In this document: positions 1 to 6,389 of the stretch, piece by piece | Numbering within the stretch: the stretch's first letter is position 1 | Layout: every line of letters starts with the position of its first letter | Assembly: GCA_011057845.1 (NCBI GenBank) | Contig: DSDB01000357.1 | Location: 1 to 8,950, forward strand | DNA from: Phycisphaerales bacterium | GTDB lineage: Bacteria; Planctomycetota; Phycisphaerae; Sedimentisphaerales; Anaerobacaceae | Length of the DNA stretch: 8,950 bases | Direction of reading: 5' to 3' | Program-made: the position numbers and the translations under genes | Notes under the pieces: model-generated | Told to the model about the DNA's origin: nothing | Database searches by the model: none | The model's input: the letters and a program-made list of their open reading frames with translations, nothing else

Positions 1-1746
1 GCCCTGCGTGTCGTCGCCGGCATGGAAATAGAACCGCCACCTCCAGGTCAGGCGGCCGCCGGCCTCGATGGTGATATCGCCGGTTCCGGCGGGCTCCTTC
101 TCAAAGTCATGAACGCCGCACGGGTTGGCGGCGAACAAACCATACGTGCGGACGTGCCACCAGGTGGGGTGCTTCGGGTTGGAGGGGTGGTCGAAGACGG
201 CGACCCCCGTGACGTTGCCCTTGACGGGACCGTAATAGTCGCACCACGCGGCGCGCTTGCCCCAGGCATCCCCGTCCTTGAGCCCCTCGCTGTTGATGAT
301 GCGGCCCTCGGCGCCGTTGCCCTCGACCTGCATGGTGGGGGCCAGCCGGATGGACATGGAGCCTTCTTTCGTGTCGCCCAGGACGACCGGCCCGTGGGAG
401 GCATGAAGGGTGACTTCAAAATCGATGAACTTGCCGTCGCCGCAGGTCCCGAAGCGGTTGACGCGGGTGTCCGTGCAGACGACCGTCCCGTCTCTGGCGA
501 CGTACTTGTTGGACGTCTTGATGACGCCGGTGGGGCCACCGGCGACCTCGAGGAATGTATCGTGGACGATCTTGCCGCTGCGGCCCCCTTCGGCCCAGAA
601 ATCATGGCCGTTGATGCTGCCGTGCGTGAACCAGAGGCCCTTGTGGTGGACGTGGTCCCTGGCGTCGGCCGGGTTGATGTCCCTCATGGGCCAGTCGCGG
701 GTCACGCCGTCACCCGTGGCCCCGATGACGGGATAGAAGAACGGCCGCGGAACATCCTGATAGTTGTACTCGGTGAAAAACTCGCCGCCGAGTTCGACGC
801 GGAGCGTCTTGCCGGTCTCGGTGATCTTGACGGCCCCGGCGGCCCCGGCAATGGCGGCACGAGCGTTGGCCATCAACCCCGCGAAGACCTCCCGCTGGTT
901 GTGCAGGGCGGCGATGCGGTCTTCGGGCCTGGTGCGGCACTCCAGAAGGATCCAACCCTTGTAGTCCATCGCCACGAACAGGTTCATCAGGTCCTGATAC
1001 GGGTAGGTCTTGTCGTCCAGCTCGCGGACGTGCTGGGTGTCGCCGAAACGGTCCTTGACGAGGTTGAAATTGTAAACCAGGCCCTCGCCCTCCAGGTCCT
1101 GGCCGTTGCAGTTCCAGCAGACGCCGACACTGGGATGGGTGGCGACGTCCATAATCTGTTTGATGACGGGCAGGTGGGAACAGCCGCCGTGGACCTCCAG
1201 CCGGACCCTCTGGCCCAGGTCGGCGGCGTATTGGCCGAGTTCATTGAGGCTGCGGCCGATTTGCTCGGTGGTCTTCTCGACGGGCACGCCCTTGGGCAGG
1301 TCGTTCGGCTTGACCTTGATACCGGAGCCGCCGCAATCGTAGCTGAGTTTCAGATAGGCCTTGGCCCCTTCGATATTGGCCCTGACCTTCTGCGGGTCGG
1401 TATGGTGGAAGTCGAAATTGCAGCCCATGCCCACGAGTTCCACGGGGCTGTCGGCGAAGCGTTTGCGGACCTCGGCCCGCTCGGCGGCCGTGAGCTTGTC
1501 GCTGACGCCGTGGGCATGGTCGACCCGAAGCTCCACCCCAAGGATGCGGGTCTTTTCCAGATTGGCGATCAATTCCGGCAGCGGCCAGTCCTGACCCCAT
1601 AGGTAGGTAACGAAGCCCAGCTTCATGCCGTCGCCGGGGGCGGCCAGGGCGGCCAGTCGGGCCAGCGGTCCACAGGCCACGGCCGCGGCGCCCATGTAAA
1701 GGCCCTGTTGCAGGAAATCGCGACGTGTGGTAATGAGGCGACCCAT
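1..1746 (-). CDS. Tat-exported sugar-phosphate isomerase/epimerase-like TIM barrel fused to a PmoA-like (DUF6807) domain, 3'-partial
   Basis: The frame is open for 582 codons from ATG at 1746 to the left window edge, with no stop, so the C-terminus is missing. A Tat signal is visible (T-R-R-D-F-L at residues 7-12, then a small-residue hydrophobic stretch to about 36). Residues about 42-295 resemble the xylose-isomerase-like TIM barrel. Candidate metal or active-site positions are E72, E184 (LEVHGG), H239 and E269 (ILLEC), while the usual Asp/His segment reads C-W-N-C-N at 210-214. Residues from about 305 to the edge form a PmoA-like domain with its hallmark D364-H-V-H-H-K-G-L-W at 364-372 and H375-G. 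The last residues seen (RFYFHAGD) are typical of the end of that domain, so probably only a few dozen residues are lost. AAGGAG lies 6 bases before the ATG. The protein is likely periplasmic and sugar-related; the reaction is unknown. The domain calls are confident, the function is not. Confidence 0.88.
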   Translation of the reverse strand, partial: MGRLITTRRDFLQQGLYMGAAAVACGPLARLAALAAPGDGMKLGFVTYLWGQDWPLPELIANLEKTRILGVELRVDHAHGVSDKLTAAERAEVRKRFADSPVELVGMGCNFDFHHTDPQKVRANIEGAKAYLKLSYDCGGSGIKVKPNDLPKGVPVEKTTEQIGRSLNELGQYAADLGQRVRLEVHGGCSHLPVIKQIMDVATHPSVGVCWNCNGQDLEGEGLVYNFNLVKDRFGDTQHVRELDDKTYPYQDLMNLFVAMDYKGWILLECRTRPEDRIAALHNQREVFAGLMANARAAIAGAAGAVKITETGKTLRVELGGEFFTEYNYQDVPRPFFYPVIGATGDGVTRDWPMRDINPADARDHVHHKGLWFTHGSINGHDFWAEGGRSGKIVHDTFLEVAGGPTGVIKTSNKYVARDGTVVCTDTRVNRFGTCGDGKFIDFEVTLHASHGPVVLGDTKEGSMSIRLAPTMQVEGNGAEGRIINSEGLKDGDAWGKRAAWCDYYGPVKGNVTGVAVFDHPSNPKHPTWWHVRTYGLFAANPCGVHDFEKEPAGTGDITIEAGGRLTWRWRFYFHAGDDTQG

Positions 1747-1823
1747 GCTGTTCTCCTTAATTACAACCGGCGAAGCACTCCATCCGTCAACACATTGACA
1801 GCCCCGCAAACCGCACAGCGCCG

Positions 1824-1851
1824 CTGTATCGCAGGACAATCCCGTATACAG
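1824..1851. repeat. Spaced inverted repeat CTGTAT-N16-ATACAG
   Basis: Perfect 6-base arms (1824-1829 and 1846-1851) are separated by 16 bases, in the presumed untranslated leader about 80-105 bases upstream of the barrel-PmoA start codon. It could be a protein-binding site or a leader-RNA stem. A match of this length could also be chance. Confidence 0.25.
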
Positions 1852-1906
1852 ACGCCGAAAAGCGGGCGGATATTTCACGCCCGACGCACGCGACACGCAC
1901 AGGCGG

Positions 1907-1914
1907 AAACGTTT
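1907..1914. promoter_or_regulatory. AAACGTTT palindrome, possible operator
   Basis: This perfect 8-base palindrome with a central CG sits between the -10 box and the expected start point of the candidate promoter at 1915-1943. LacI-type regulators of sugar genes commonly bind palindromes with a central CG, which would suit the neighbouring sugar-type gene. The site is short, and no regulator gene is present in the window, so this is a positional argument only. Confidence 0.25.
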
Positions 1915-1943
1915 ATTTTCAAAACCATCGAAGCCGATGTCAA
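1915..1943 (-). promoter_or_regulatory. Candidate promoter for the barrel-PmoA gene
   Basis: Read on the minus strand, a perfect -35 TTGACA (1938-1943) is followed by a 17-base spacer and GAAAAT (1915-1920, four of six matches to TATAAT). Initiation would fall near 1908, leaving a leader of about 160 bases before the ATG at 1746. An 8-base palindrome AAACGTTT (1907-1914) directly abuts the -10 on its downstream side, where a repressor would block initiation. The -35 and spacing are strong and the -10 is mediocre. Confidence 0.45.
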
Positions 1944-2023
1944 GAAGAAACCGCCCTCTACCTCACCAACCCCCAGCGCCCACGAAGCGGCAATGAACAT
2001 GCATTGCTCGTACGAACGACGAT

Positions 2024-3187
2024 TCAGCGCCCACATGCTTCAGCCGGCTCCAGGCCGCAGTCCAGCCAGGATGAGGCCATCAGGGCGAAATCACGGAAAT
2101 CCACGCGGCAGTCGCCGTTGGCGTCGCCGGCCGGCGGGGCCTTGCAGGTGGCCGCGTCCACCGCATTCAGCACCGTCGCGTAGATATTCCATCGCCCCGA
2201 ACGATTGTCCTGCCAGACCACCCGGTTGCCGCTGATCGCCGGATGGATCTGCGAGGCTGAATGGTTCGTGATCCGGAACTCCCGCCGGGTCGTCAGATTG
2301 TAGCCGTAGATGTCCCAGTTGCCGTGGCGATTGTCCTGCCAGACCACGATATGTCCCGATATGGCCGGGTTCTCCTGGCTCGCCGGATCGGACACAATGG
2401 CAAACTCCACCGGCTCGCCTTCGCCGGACAGGTTCGCCCCGCGAATATCCCAGTCGCCGAATCCGTCGTCCTGCCAGACCACGATGTCCCCCCAGATCGC
2501 CGGGTTCTTCTGGTCGCCGGCAAATGTTGCGACGGCCTTCTCCGTCGGCTTGTTCCGCAGCCGGATGTCGGCCGCGTAGATGTCCCAATCCACAAAGTAA
2601 TCATCCTCCCACACCACCGTGCGGTCGTATATGGCGGGCGTCTGTTGATTGTACAGCGGAATCGATACGGCGAATTCCACCGGAATACCCGGATGCGTCA
2701 CATCGGCCCCGTAGATGTCATAGTCGCCCGAGGCGCCGTCCTGCCAGACGACGGTATTGCCGTAGATCGCCGGCATCACCTCGTCATTGCCGATAATCCC
2801 CGACACCGGGTAGATCGCCGGCGCGTCGCGGTCGCTGATATCGGCCAGCATGATGTCCCAGTCGCCGGAACCCGCGGCCCCGAAGTACTCCTGCCACACG
2901 ACGCTGTCGCCCCAGACGGCCGGATACTGCTGCCAGCTTGAATTGCCGATTACGTGGTGCCATACCTGGCCGGGGTCGCTGATGTCCGCCACATGGATGT
3001 CGTAGTCGCCGCCGACGCCGGACTGCTGCCAGACGACCACGGTTCCGTCGATGTCCGGATACTCCTGGTTCGCCGTCGCGGGAAATACCGCGAACTCCGC
3101 CGCCGTCGCCGCCGCACCAGACAGACCCGCAAACACCATCCCCACCGCCATCACACCCGCCGCCGATATGCCGCCCGACCTTTTCAT
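2024..3187 (-). CDS. Secreted seven-repeat beta-propeller protein with C-terminal dockerin-like module
   Basis: The product has 387 residues. The start at 3187 gives a Sec signal peptide (K2-R3, hydrophobic core about 8-22, AATAA at 26-30) and has AAGGAG 7 bases upstream; a start 20 codons further upstream would bury the signal and is unlikely. Residues about 40-340 contain seven repeats, each with a V-V-W core followed by D-x-D/N-I-x-x-A/Y-x-L/I. The core tryptophans are W53, W98, W148, W193, W238, W283 and W325, spaced 42-50 residues, as expected for the blades of a TolB-like propeller. Residues 348-385 form one EF-hand-like dockerin loop (D355, N357, D359, D363, D366, then W374-L375) flanked by C348, C360, C377 and C385, the only cysteines in the protein, so probably two disulfides. 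This suggests a surface or extracellular binding or scaffold protein. No catalytic motif is seen and the ligand is unknown. Confidence 0.9.
   Translation of the reverse strand: MKRSGGISAAGVMAVGMVFAGLSGAAATAAEFAVFPATANQEYPDIDGTVVVWQQSGVGGDYDIHVADISDPGQVWHHVIGNSSWQQYPAVWGDSVVWQEYFGAAGSGDWDIMLADISDRDAPAIYPVSGIIGNDEVMPAIYGNTVVWQDGASGDYDIYGADVTHPGIPVEFAVSIPLYNQQTPAIYDRTVVWEDDYFVDWDIYAADIRLRNKPTEKAVATFAGDQKNPAIWGDIVVWQDDGFGDWDIRGANLSGEGEPVEFAIVSDPASQENPAISGHIVVWQDNRHGNWDIYGYNLTTRREFRITNHSASQIHPAISGNRVVWQDNRSGRWNIYATVLNAVDAATCKAPPAGDANGDCRVDFRDFALMASSWLDCGLEPAEACGR
2168..3070 (-). repeat. Seven tandem propeller-blade repeats within the coding sequence
   Basis: The repeats run at roughly 135 bases (45 codons). 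On the plus strand the segment encoding VVWQD recurs as variants of GTCCTGCCAGACCAC. Conservation is at protein level with diverged DNA, indicating old duplications rather than recent slippage. Spacing is 45, 50, 45, 45, 45 and 42 residues; the long second unit contains an extra loop. Confidence 0.85.
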
Positions 3188-3221
3188 CTGTCTACTCCTT
3201 GTCCAACGCTTTGCATCACCT

Positions 3222-3261
3222 AAGAATAAGGGGGACGGACTACTCACGGTCGTCCGCCCCC
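3222..3261 (-). terminator. Hairpin with T-rich tail between the LTxxQ gene and the propeller gene
   Basis: On the minus strand GGGGGCGGAC (3252-3261) pairs with GTCCG-T-CCCCC (3230-3240), giving a 10-pair stem with one bulged base and an 11-base loop, followed at once by TTATTCTTA (3221-3229). This looks like an intrinsic terminator for the gene ending at 3296, although the T tract is interrupted. It lies only 34 bases before the next start codon. The space after it is too short for a full promoter, so it may act as an attenuator or a partial terminator. Confidence 0.6.
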
Positions 3262-3295
3262 CATCAGCAGAGCTTAGAGTATCTGCAACAAACGG

Positions 3296-4525
3296 TCAAG
3301 GTCTCCGGTCGCCCGGCCGGCCCCCCTGATCGGCCGGGTCGCCTGCGGAGCCATCACCGCTCGAATCACTACCTGAATCGTCGCCGCGGTTGCCTATCAG
3401 ACGCAGCCTTGACTGGATCTGCTCGAGCAACGCGAGCTGCTCCTCGGTCAGCACCGTCAGGATCAGCTCGTGGGCGTCCTGCATAATCCGCCGTTTTTCT
3501 TCCGGTGTCTCAGCCTCAGCCGCGGCGGCCCTGGCGTCGGCGAGCGTCTGCTGGATAAAGTCCGCCTGCTCCGGCGTCAGGTCCAGACAGGCCAGCATCC
3601 CGGGCAGGCCCGGGCCACCCAGACGATGGCGCTGGGGATCCGGCAGCAGGTTCATAATCTCTTCGAGCCTGGCAAGCTGTTCTTCCGTCAGGATGCCCAG
3701 GATTGCCTCGCGAGCCGCCTCCATAATCGCCCGCCGTTCCTCGGGGGTCGTTGCATCCTGCATCGCGGCCCTGGCGGCTTCCATCGTCTCACGAATGAAC
3801 TGCTGTTGCTCCTCGGTCAACTCCAACGCCTGCCAGATCCGAACCTTCATCCGATTCTGCAAGCGCTCGCCCTTGGGTCCCAACATCCCGTCCATCTGCC
3901 CGGCCTGCTCATGGGCGGCCCGGAGCTGGGCCTGTTGCTCGTCGGTCAGCAAGGCACGGATACGGTTGCGCAACTGGGCCCTTGCCTGGAGCCGGGCCTC
4001 CGTCATAGCCTGCCGCTGTTCGGGCGTCAGGTCCAACGTACCGATCAGCCCCACCGTCCCGCTCAGCATGGCGGTCGCCTCATCCCCGGTGTCGTCGCCG
4101 GTATCGTCATCTCCGGTGTCCGTATCACAGTCTCGGTCGCGGCGCTGCTCGGCTATGTTCCGGGCCTTCGGGTCTCGCAGCCGTGAGCGGTCCTGGCTGG
4201 GCTGGTCCGGATTGTCCTGGCTGGTGCGATCGCGGTCCCGGTCGCGGTCCTGAATCTGGTTGCCGGCCGGCCGTTCACGCTCGCCTATCAAGTCCAGTAT
4301 CTGCTGGATAGCACGTTGATAAACCGCGCGCCGCTGCTGAGGGGTCTCGGCCTCGGCCGCCTCCTGACGCGCCGCCTGGTAAATCGCCTGAATCTGCGCC
4401 CGAAGCGCCTCGGTCATAACGGCCCCTGAGCCGGACCCATCGCCGCTACCGGACCCGTCCCCGGCTGCCAGCGACAAGCCGCAGCCCACCAGTACAATCG
4501 CCGCTGTTATCAGTAATCGCCTCAT
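3296..4525 (-). CDS. Exported, probable lipoprotein with four LTxxQ/Spy-like helical repeats and acidic low-complexity tracts
   Basis: The product has 409 residues. The ATG at 4525 has AAAGGAG 9 bases upstream. The N-terminus is a signal with a lipobox L12-V13-G14-C15; cleavage by signal peptidase I after L-A-A (about 19-21) is the alternative. A Gly/Ser/Asp stretch follows (22-34). Four related alpha-helical units occupy about 37-80, 165-204, 234-290 and 313-370, three of them beginning L-D/E-L-T-x-E-Q (165-170, 235-240, 315-320) and ending L-T-x-E-Q. Between units 1 and 2 lie a D-R repeat (93-100) and a D/T/G-rich acidic tract (132-149). The C-terminal 30 residues are again D/S/G-rich. LTxxQ repeats are known from Spy/CpxP periplasmic chaperones and metal-stress sensors, which are much shorter (about 160 residues). 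A periplasmic chaperone-like or metal-binding role is inference. Confidence 0.82.
   Translation of the reverse strand: MRRLLITAAIVLVGCGLSLAAGDGSGSGDGSGSGAVMTEALRAQIQAIYQAARQEAAEAETPQQRRAVYQRAIQQILDLIGERERPAGNQIQDRDRDRDRTSQDNPDQPSQDRSRLRDPKARNIAEQRRDRDCDTDTGDDDTGDDTGDEATAMLSGTVGLIGTLDLTPEQRQAMTEARLQARAQLRNRIRALLTDEQQAQLRAAHEQAGQMDGMLGPKGERLQNRMKVRIWQALELTEEQQQFIRETMEAARAAMQDATTPEERRAIMEAAREAILGILTEEQLARLEEIMNLLPDPQRHRLGGPGLPGMLACLDLTPEQADFIQQTLADARAAAAEAETPEEKRRIMQDAHELILTVLTEEQLALLEQIQSRLRLIGNRGDDSGSDSSGDGSAGDPADQGGRPGDRRP
3416..3829 (-). repeat. Internal duplication of LTxxQ units 3 and 4
   Basis: Residues 233-290 and 312-370 of the LTxxQ protein align along their length. They share L-T-x-E-Q, x-F-I-x-x-T, A-R-A-A, T-P-E-E-x-R-x-I-M, A-x-E-x-I-L and L-T-E-E-Q-L-A-x-L-E. 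The DNA copies have clearly diverged, so the duplication is not recent. Unit 1 (about 37-80) shares the A-E-T-P-x-x-R-R-A segment, and unit 2 (165-204) is a shorter form. Confidence 0.75.
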
Positions 4526-4697
4526 CTTATGAGTCTCCTTTCAACCATGTGCAGGCAGCACCACTTCTCGAAGCCAGAATCCACCGCCGGGCTCCAAGCC
4601 CCCCAGAAACCACGTTTTTCGGCACTGATTCCACAGCTCAGGGAGCCCTGGCGGCGATAATTCAGTCTAAAGTGCCACCCCATATATGCCCCATAAC

Positions 4698-4762
4698 GCA
4701 GAAATCCTGTTTTTTTGCTATTTTTCTGCCCCTCGACACCGTGCATCCGAGGCGGGTATCAT
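4698..4762 (+). promoter_or_regulatory. Candidate promoter with T-rich upstream element for the jelly-roll gene
   Basis: TCGACA (4733-4738) and TATCAT (4757-4762), each five of six matches to consensus, are 18 bases apart. Initiation near 4769 would leave a leader of about 34 bases. A T-rich run (4710-4725) just upstream of the -35 resembles an UP element. It is enclosed by a perfect 7-base inverted repeat, GCAGAAA (4698-4704) and TTTCTGC (4723-4729). The box matches are good and the role of the inverted repeat is unknown. Confidence 0.45.
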
Positions 4763-4802
4763 GGCGGCAAAGACAAGAACACCCCATTTGGAGGACGCTG
4801 AC

Positions 4803-6218
4803 ATGCTATCGCACAGTCGCCCAGCCTCAATCGCCCTCGTACTGACCGTTCTGGCCCCAGCGCTACTCGCTGCCGCTCCCGAAGACATCCAGCCGCCTCC
4901 GAACGCCCCCGTACCGCAGGGCCCCGGCCTGGCGACCAGGTATCCCGGCGACGAAGGGCTGGAAAATGACCCGGCCGTGCTGTTTCTGGAGGATTTTGAG
5001 ACCGGCTCGCCCCAGGAGGTCGCCCATCGTTGGGGCCATATCTCCAGGTCCGAGAACATCGCCCTCTCCGACGATATCCACACCCAATCCCCCGGCTTGA
5101 AGTCCATCCACATCCGAGACAACGGCCACCTGTACACGCATACCCGGGGCGTGGACACCTTCTTCGCCCGCTTCTACGTCAAGTTCCACCCTAGGACCGG
5201 TTACATCCATCATTTCGTGCATATCGTCGCCGACCGCACCCCCACGCCCTGGCCCAAGGGTGGCGCCGGCGAGACCCCGCCGGGTGATGCGAAGTTCTCC
5301 ACCGGCATCGAGCCAACCGGCCGCTGGGGCAAGTTCCCCCCGCCCGGCGTGTGGAATTTCTACACCTACTGGCATGAGATGAAGACCAAGTGGGGCTCGG
5401 TTTATAACGGTATTCAGGAGCCCATCGAGCCCGGCCGCTGGTACTGCGTCGAGGCCATGCTCAAGGCCAACTCCACGCCCGACGCCCATGACGGTGTGCA
5501 GGCCTTCTGGGTCGATGGCAAGCTCCACGGCTACTTCGACGGCTTCCGCTGGCGGACGACCGACACGCTCAAGATCAACTCCTTCTGGCTGCTTTACTAC
5601 AACACCGAGCAACCGGCACAACACAACAACGACCCGGCCCCGGAATCCCGCGTCATGGAGGTCTGGTTCGACGACATCGTCCTGGCCACCGAGTATATAG
5701 GCCCGGTCCAGGGCTCGCCGAAATCCGGCAAGAAGAAGGCCACCCCCTCTAAAAGCGCCCTTTTGACGGCCGGGCTGCTCATCGCCGAACCCACGAAGAC
5801 CGCCTTCAAGGCGGATTTTGCATCGGGAGCTTCCGGCTTCAAGGAGGGACGGCTCGCCACGCATGAAGGGGCAGCCGTCTACGAATTCGGCCCCAAGGGG
5901 GTGTCGAACTGGAACACGTTCAGCGCCAACGTTACCGACGCCACCACGGTCCGCTTTCGTATCAAGCCACTGGCCGACGTCTCCGACTTGCAGGTCCTCA
6001 TCTGGTCCGACAAGCTCAAGGACAACTGCCGTATCCGCCTCGGCGCCTTGGGGAAAGACCAGTGGCGGACCGTCGAGTTTCGGGCGATCGAGGCCCGCGT
6101 CGGATGGGACATGAAGGGAAAGAGTCTGGAGGGCGATGTCCTCAACAACGTAAAGATCGCCCTCGATGGACCGGCCGATGCACGGTATTGGCTCAGCCAC
6201 TTCGAGATACTCGATTGA
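4803..6218 (+). CDS. Secreted concanavalin-like jelly-roll protein with C-terminal carbohydrate-binding-like beta-sandwich
   Basis: The product has 471 residues. ATG 4803 was chosen over the upstream in-frame ATG 4686 because GGAGG lies 8 bases before it and it places a clean signal peptide at residues 1-25 (hydrophobic core 8-22, ending A-L-L-A-A-A). Residues about 58-300 look like a jelly-roll fold of the LamG/polysaccharide-lyase type: an early F-L-E-D-F-E strand (61-66), F-F-A-R-F-Y-V-K-F (120-128), a histidine-rich strand with H136-H137 and H140, the segment G-R-W-Y-C-V-E (211-217) followed by G-V-Q-A-F-W-V-D-G-K (231-240), and a closing M-E-V-W-F-D-D-I (285-292). A Lys/Ser/Pro linker (304-320) leads to a second domain (about 330-471) that resembles a galactose-binding-like sandwich. 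The nearest remembered likeness is PL14-type lyases; catalytic residues cannot be assigned. Carbohydrate binding or cleavage outside the cytoplasm is likely, with unknown substrate. Confidence 0.85.
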   Translation: MLSHSRPASIALVLTVLAPALLAAAPEDIQPPPNAPVPQGPGLATRYPGDEGLENDPAVLFLEDFETGSPQEVAHRWGHISRSENIALSDDIHTQSPGLKSIHIRDNGHLYTHTRGVDTFFARFYVKFHPRTGYIHHFVHIVADRTPTPWPKGGAGETPPGDAKFSTGIEPTGRWGKFPPPGVWNFYTYWHEMKTKWGSVYNGIQEPIEPGRWYCVEAMLKANSTPDAHDGVQAFWVDGKLHGYFDGFRWRTTDTLKINSFWLLYYNTEQPAQHNNDPAPESRVMEVWFDDIVLATEYIGPVQGSPKSGKKKATPSKSALLTAGLLIAEPTKTAFKADFASGASGFKEGRLATHEGAAVYEFGPKGVSNWNTFSANVTDATTVRFRIKPLADVSDLQVLIWSDKLKDNCRIRLGALGKDQWRTVEFRAIEARVGWDMKGKSLEGDVLNNVKIALDGPADARYWLSHFEILD

Positions 6219-6241
6219 ATGACAATGGCGTAATCACGTCG

Positions 6242-6288
6242 CCGGCCATCGTGTTAGGCAAGGGGCTTTGTCAGCCCCGCCCGGCCGG
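6242..6288. other. Two-tier hairpin between the jelly-roll and GH-like genes
   Basis: GGGGCT (6262-6267) and AGCCCC (6273-6278) form a perfect 6-pair stem around the 5-base loop TTGTC. Outside it, CCGGCC (6242-6247) can pair with GGCCGG (6283-6288). It lies 24-70 bases after the stop at 6218 and just upstream of the next promoter, where a terminator is expected. No T tract follows in either direction, so it is only a weak or factor-dependent terminator candidate. Confidence 0.35.
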
Positions 6289-6301
6289 ACAACGTGTGTG
6301 T

Positions 6302-6329
6302 TTGACATCCGGCCTTGGGCGCATATAAT
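6302..6329 (+). promoter_or_regulatory. Consensus housekeeping promoter for the GH-like gene
   Basis: TTGACA (6302-6307) and TATAAT (6324-6329) both match the sigma-70-type consensus perfectly, with a 16-base spacer. Initiation near 6336 leaves a leader of about 54 bases to the ATG at 6390. This implies that the gene is transcribed independently of the upstream jelly-roll gene, and probably at a good level unless repressed. Confidence 0.8.
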
Positions 6330-6389
6330 CTGTCCGGTTGTTCCGTCATCCGTCTGGTTTCGCCGATCCATCCTGTTGGAGGCTTGCCA

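Noticed and set aside
22..1602. 526-codon open frame on the plus strand
   Set aside because: It lies opposite the barrel-PmoA gene. It has no recognisable domain and a V/D/G/A-rich composition, as expected for the antisense of GC-rich coding DNA, whereas the minus strand shows clear family motifs, a Tat signal and a Shine-Dalgarno sequence.
1760..1790. TTGACG and TGTAAT boxes just before the barrel-PmoA start
   Set aside because: The 19-base spacer is long and initiation would fall within the ribosome-binding site, leaving no usable leader.
1990..2007. GCAATG/CATTGC hairpin after the propeller stop
   Set aside because: Only a 6-pair AT-containing stem with no T tract, so not a credible terminator.
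1708..2235. 175-codon plus-strand frame spanning the intergenic region
   Set aside because: It overlaps two minus-strand genes and reads as Pro/Arg/Ser-rich filler with no domain.
3390..4253. Long plus-strand frames opposite the LTxxQ gene (also 3470-4186)
   Set aside because: Ser/Arg/Cys-rich shadow translations without a family signature or ribosome site; the minus strand carries signal peptide and repeats.
4522..4746. 74-codon minus-strand frame overlapping the LTxxQ start by ATGA
   Set aside because: The overlap hints at coupling, but there is no Shine-Dalgarno sequence before its start, the composition is atypical, no family is recognised, and it spans the divergent intergenic region. 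The LTxxQ gene has its own good ribosome site.
4863..6200. 445-codon minus-strand frame opposite the jelly-roll gene
   Set aside because: Val/Gly/Asp-rich shadow with no domain; the plus-strand frame has a signal peptide, promoter and Shine-Dalgarno sequence.
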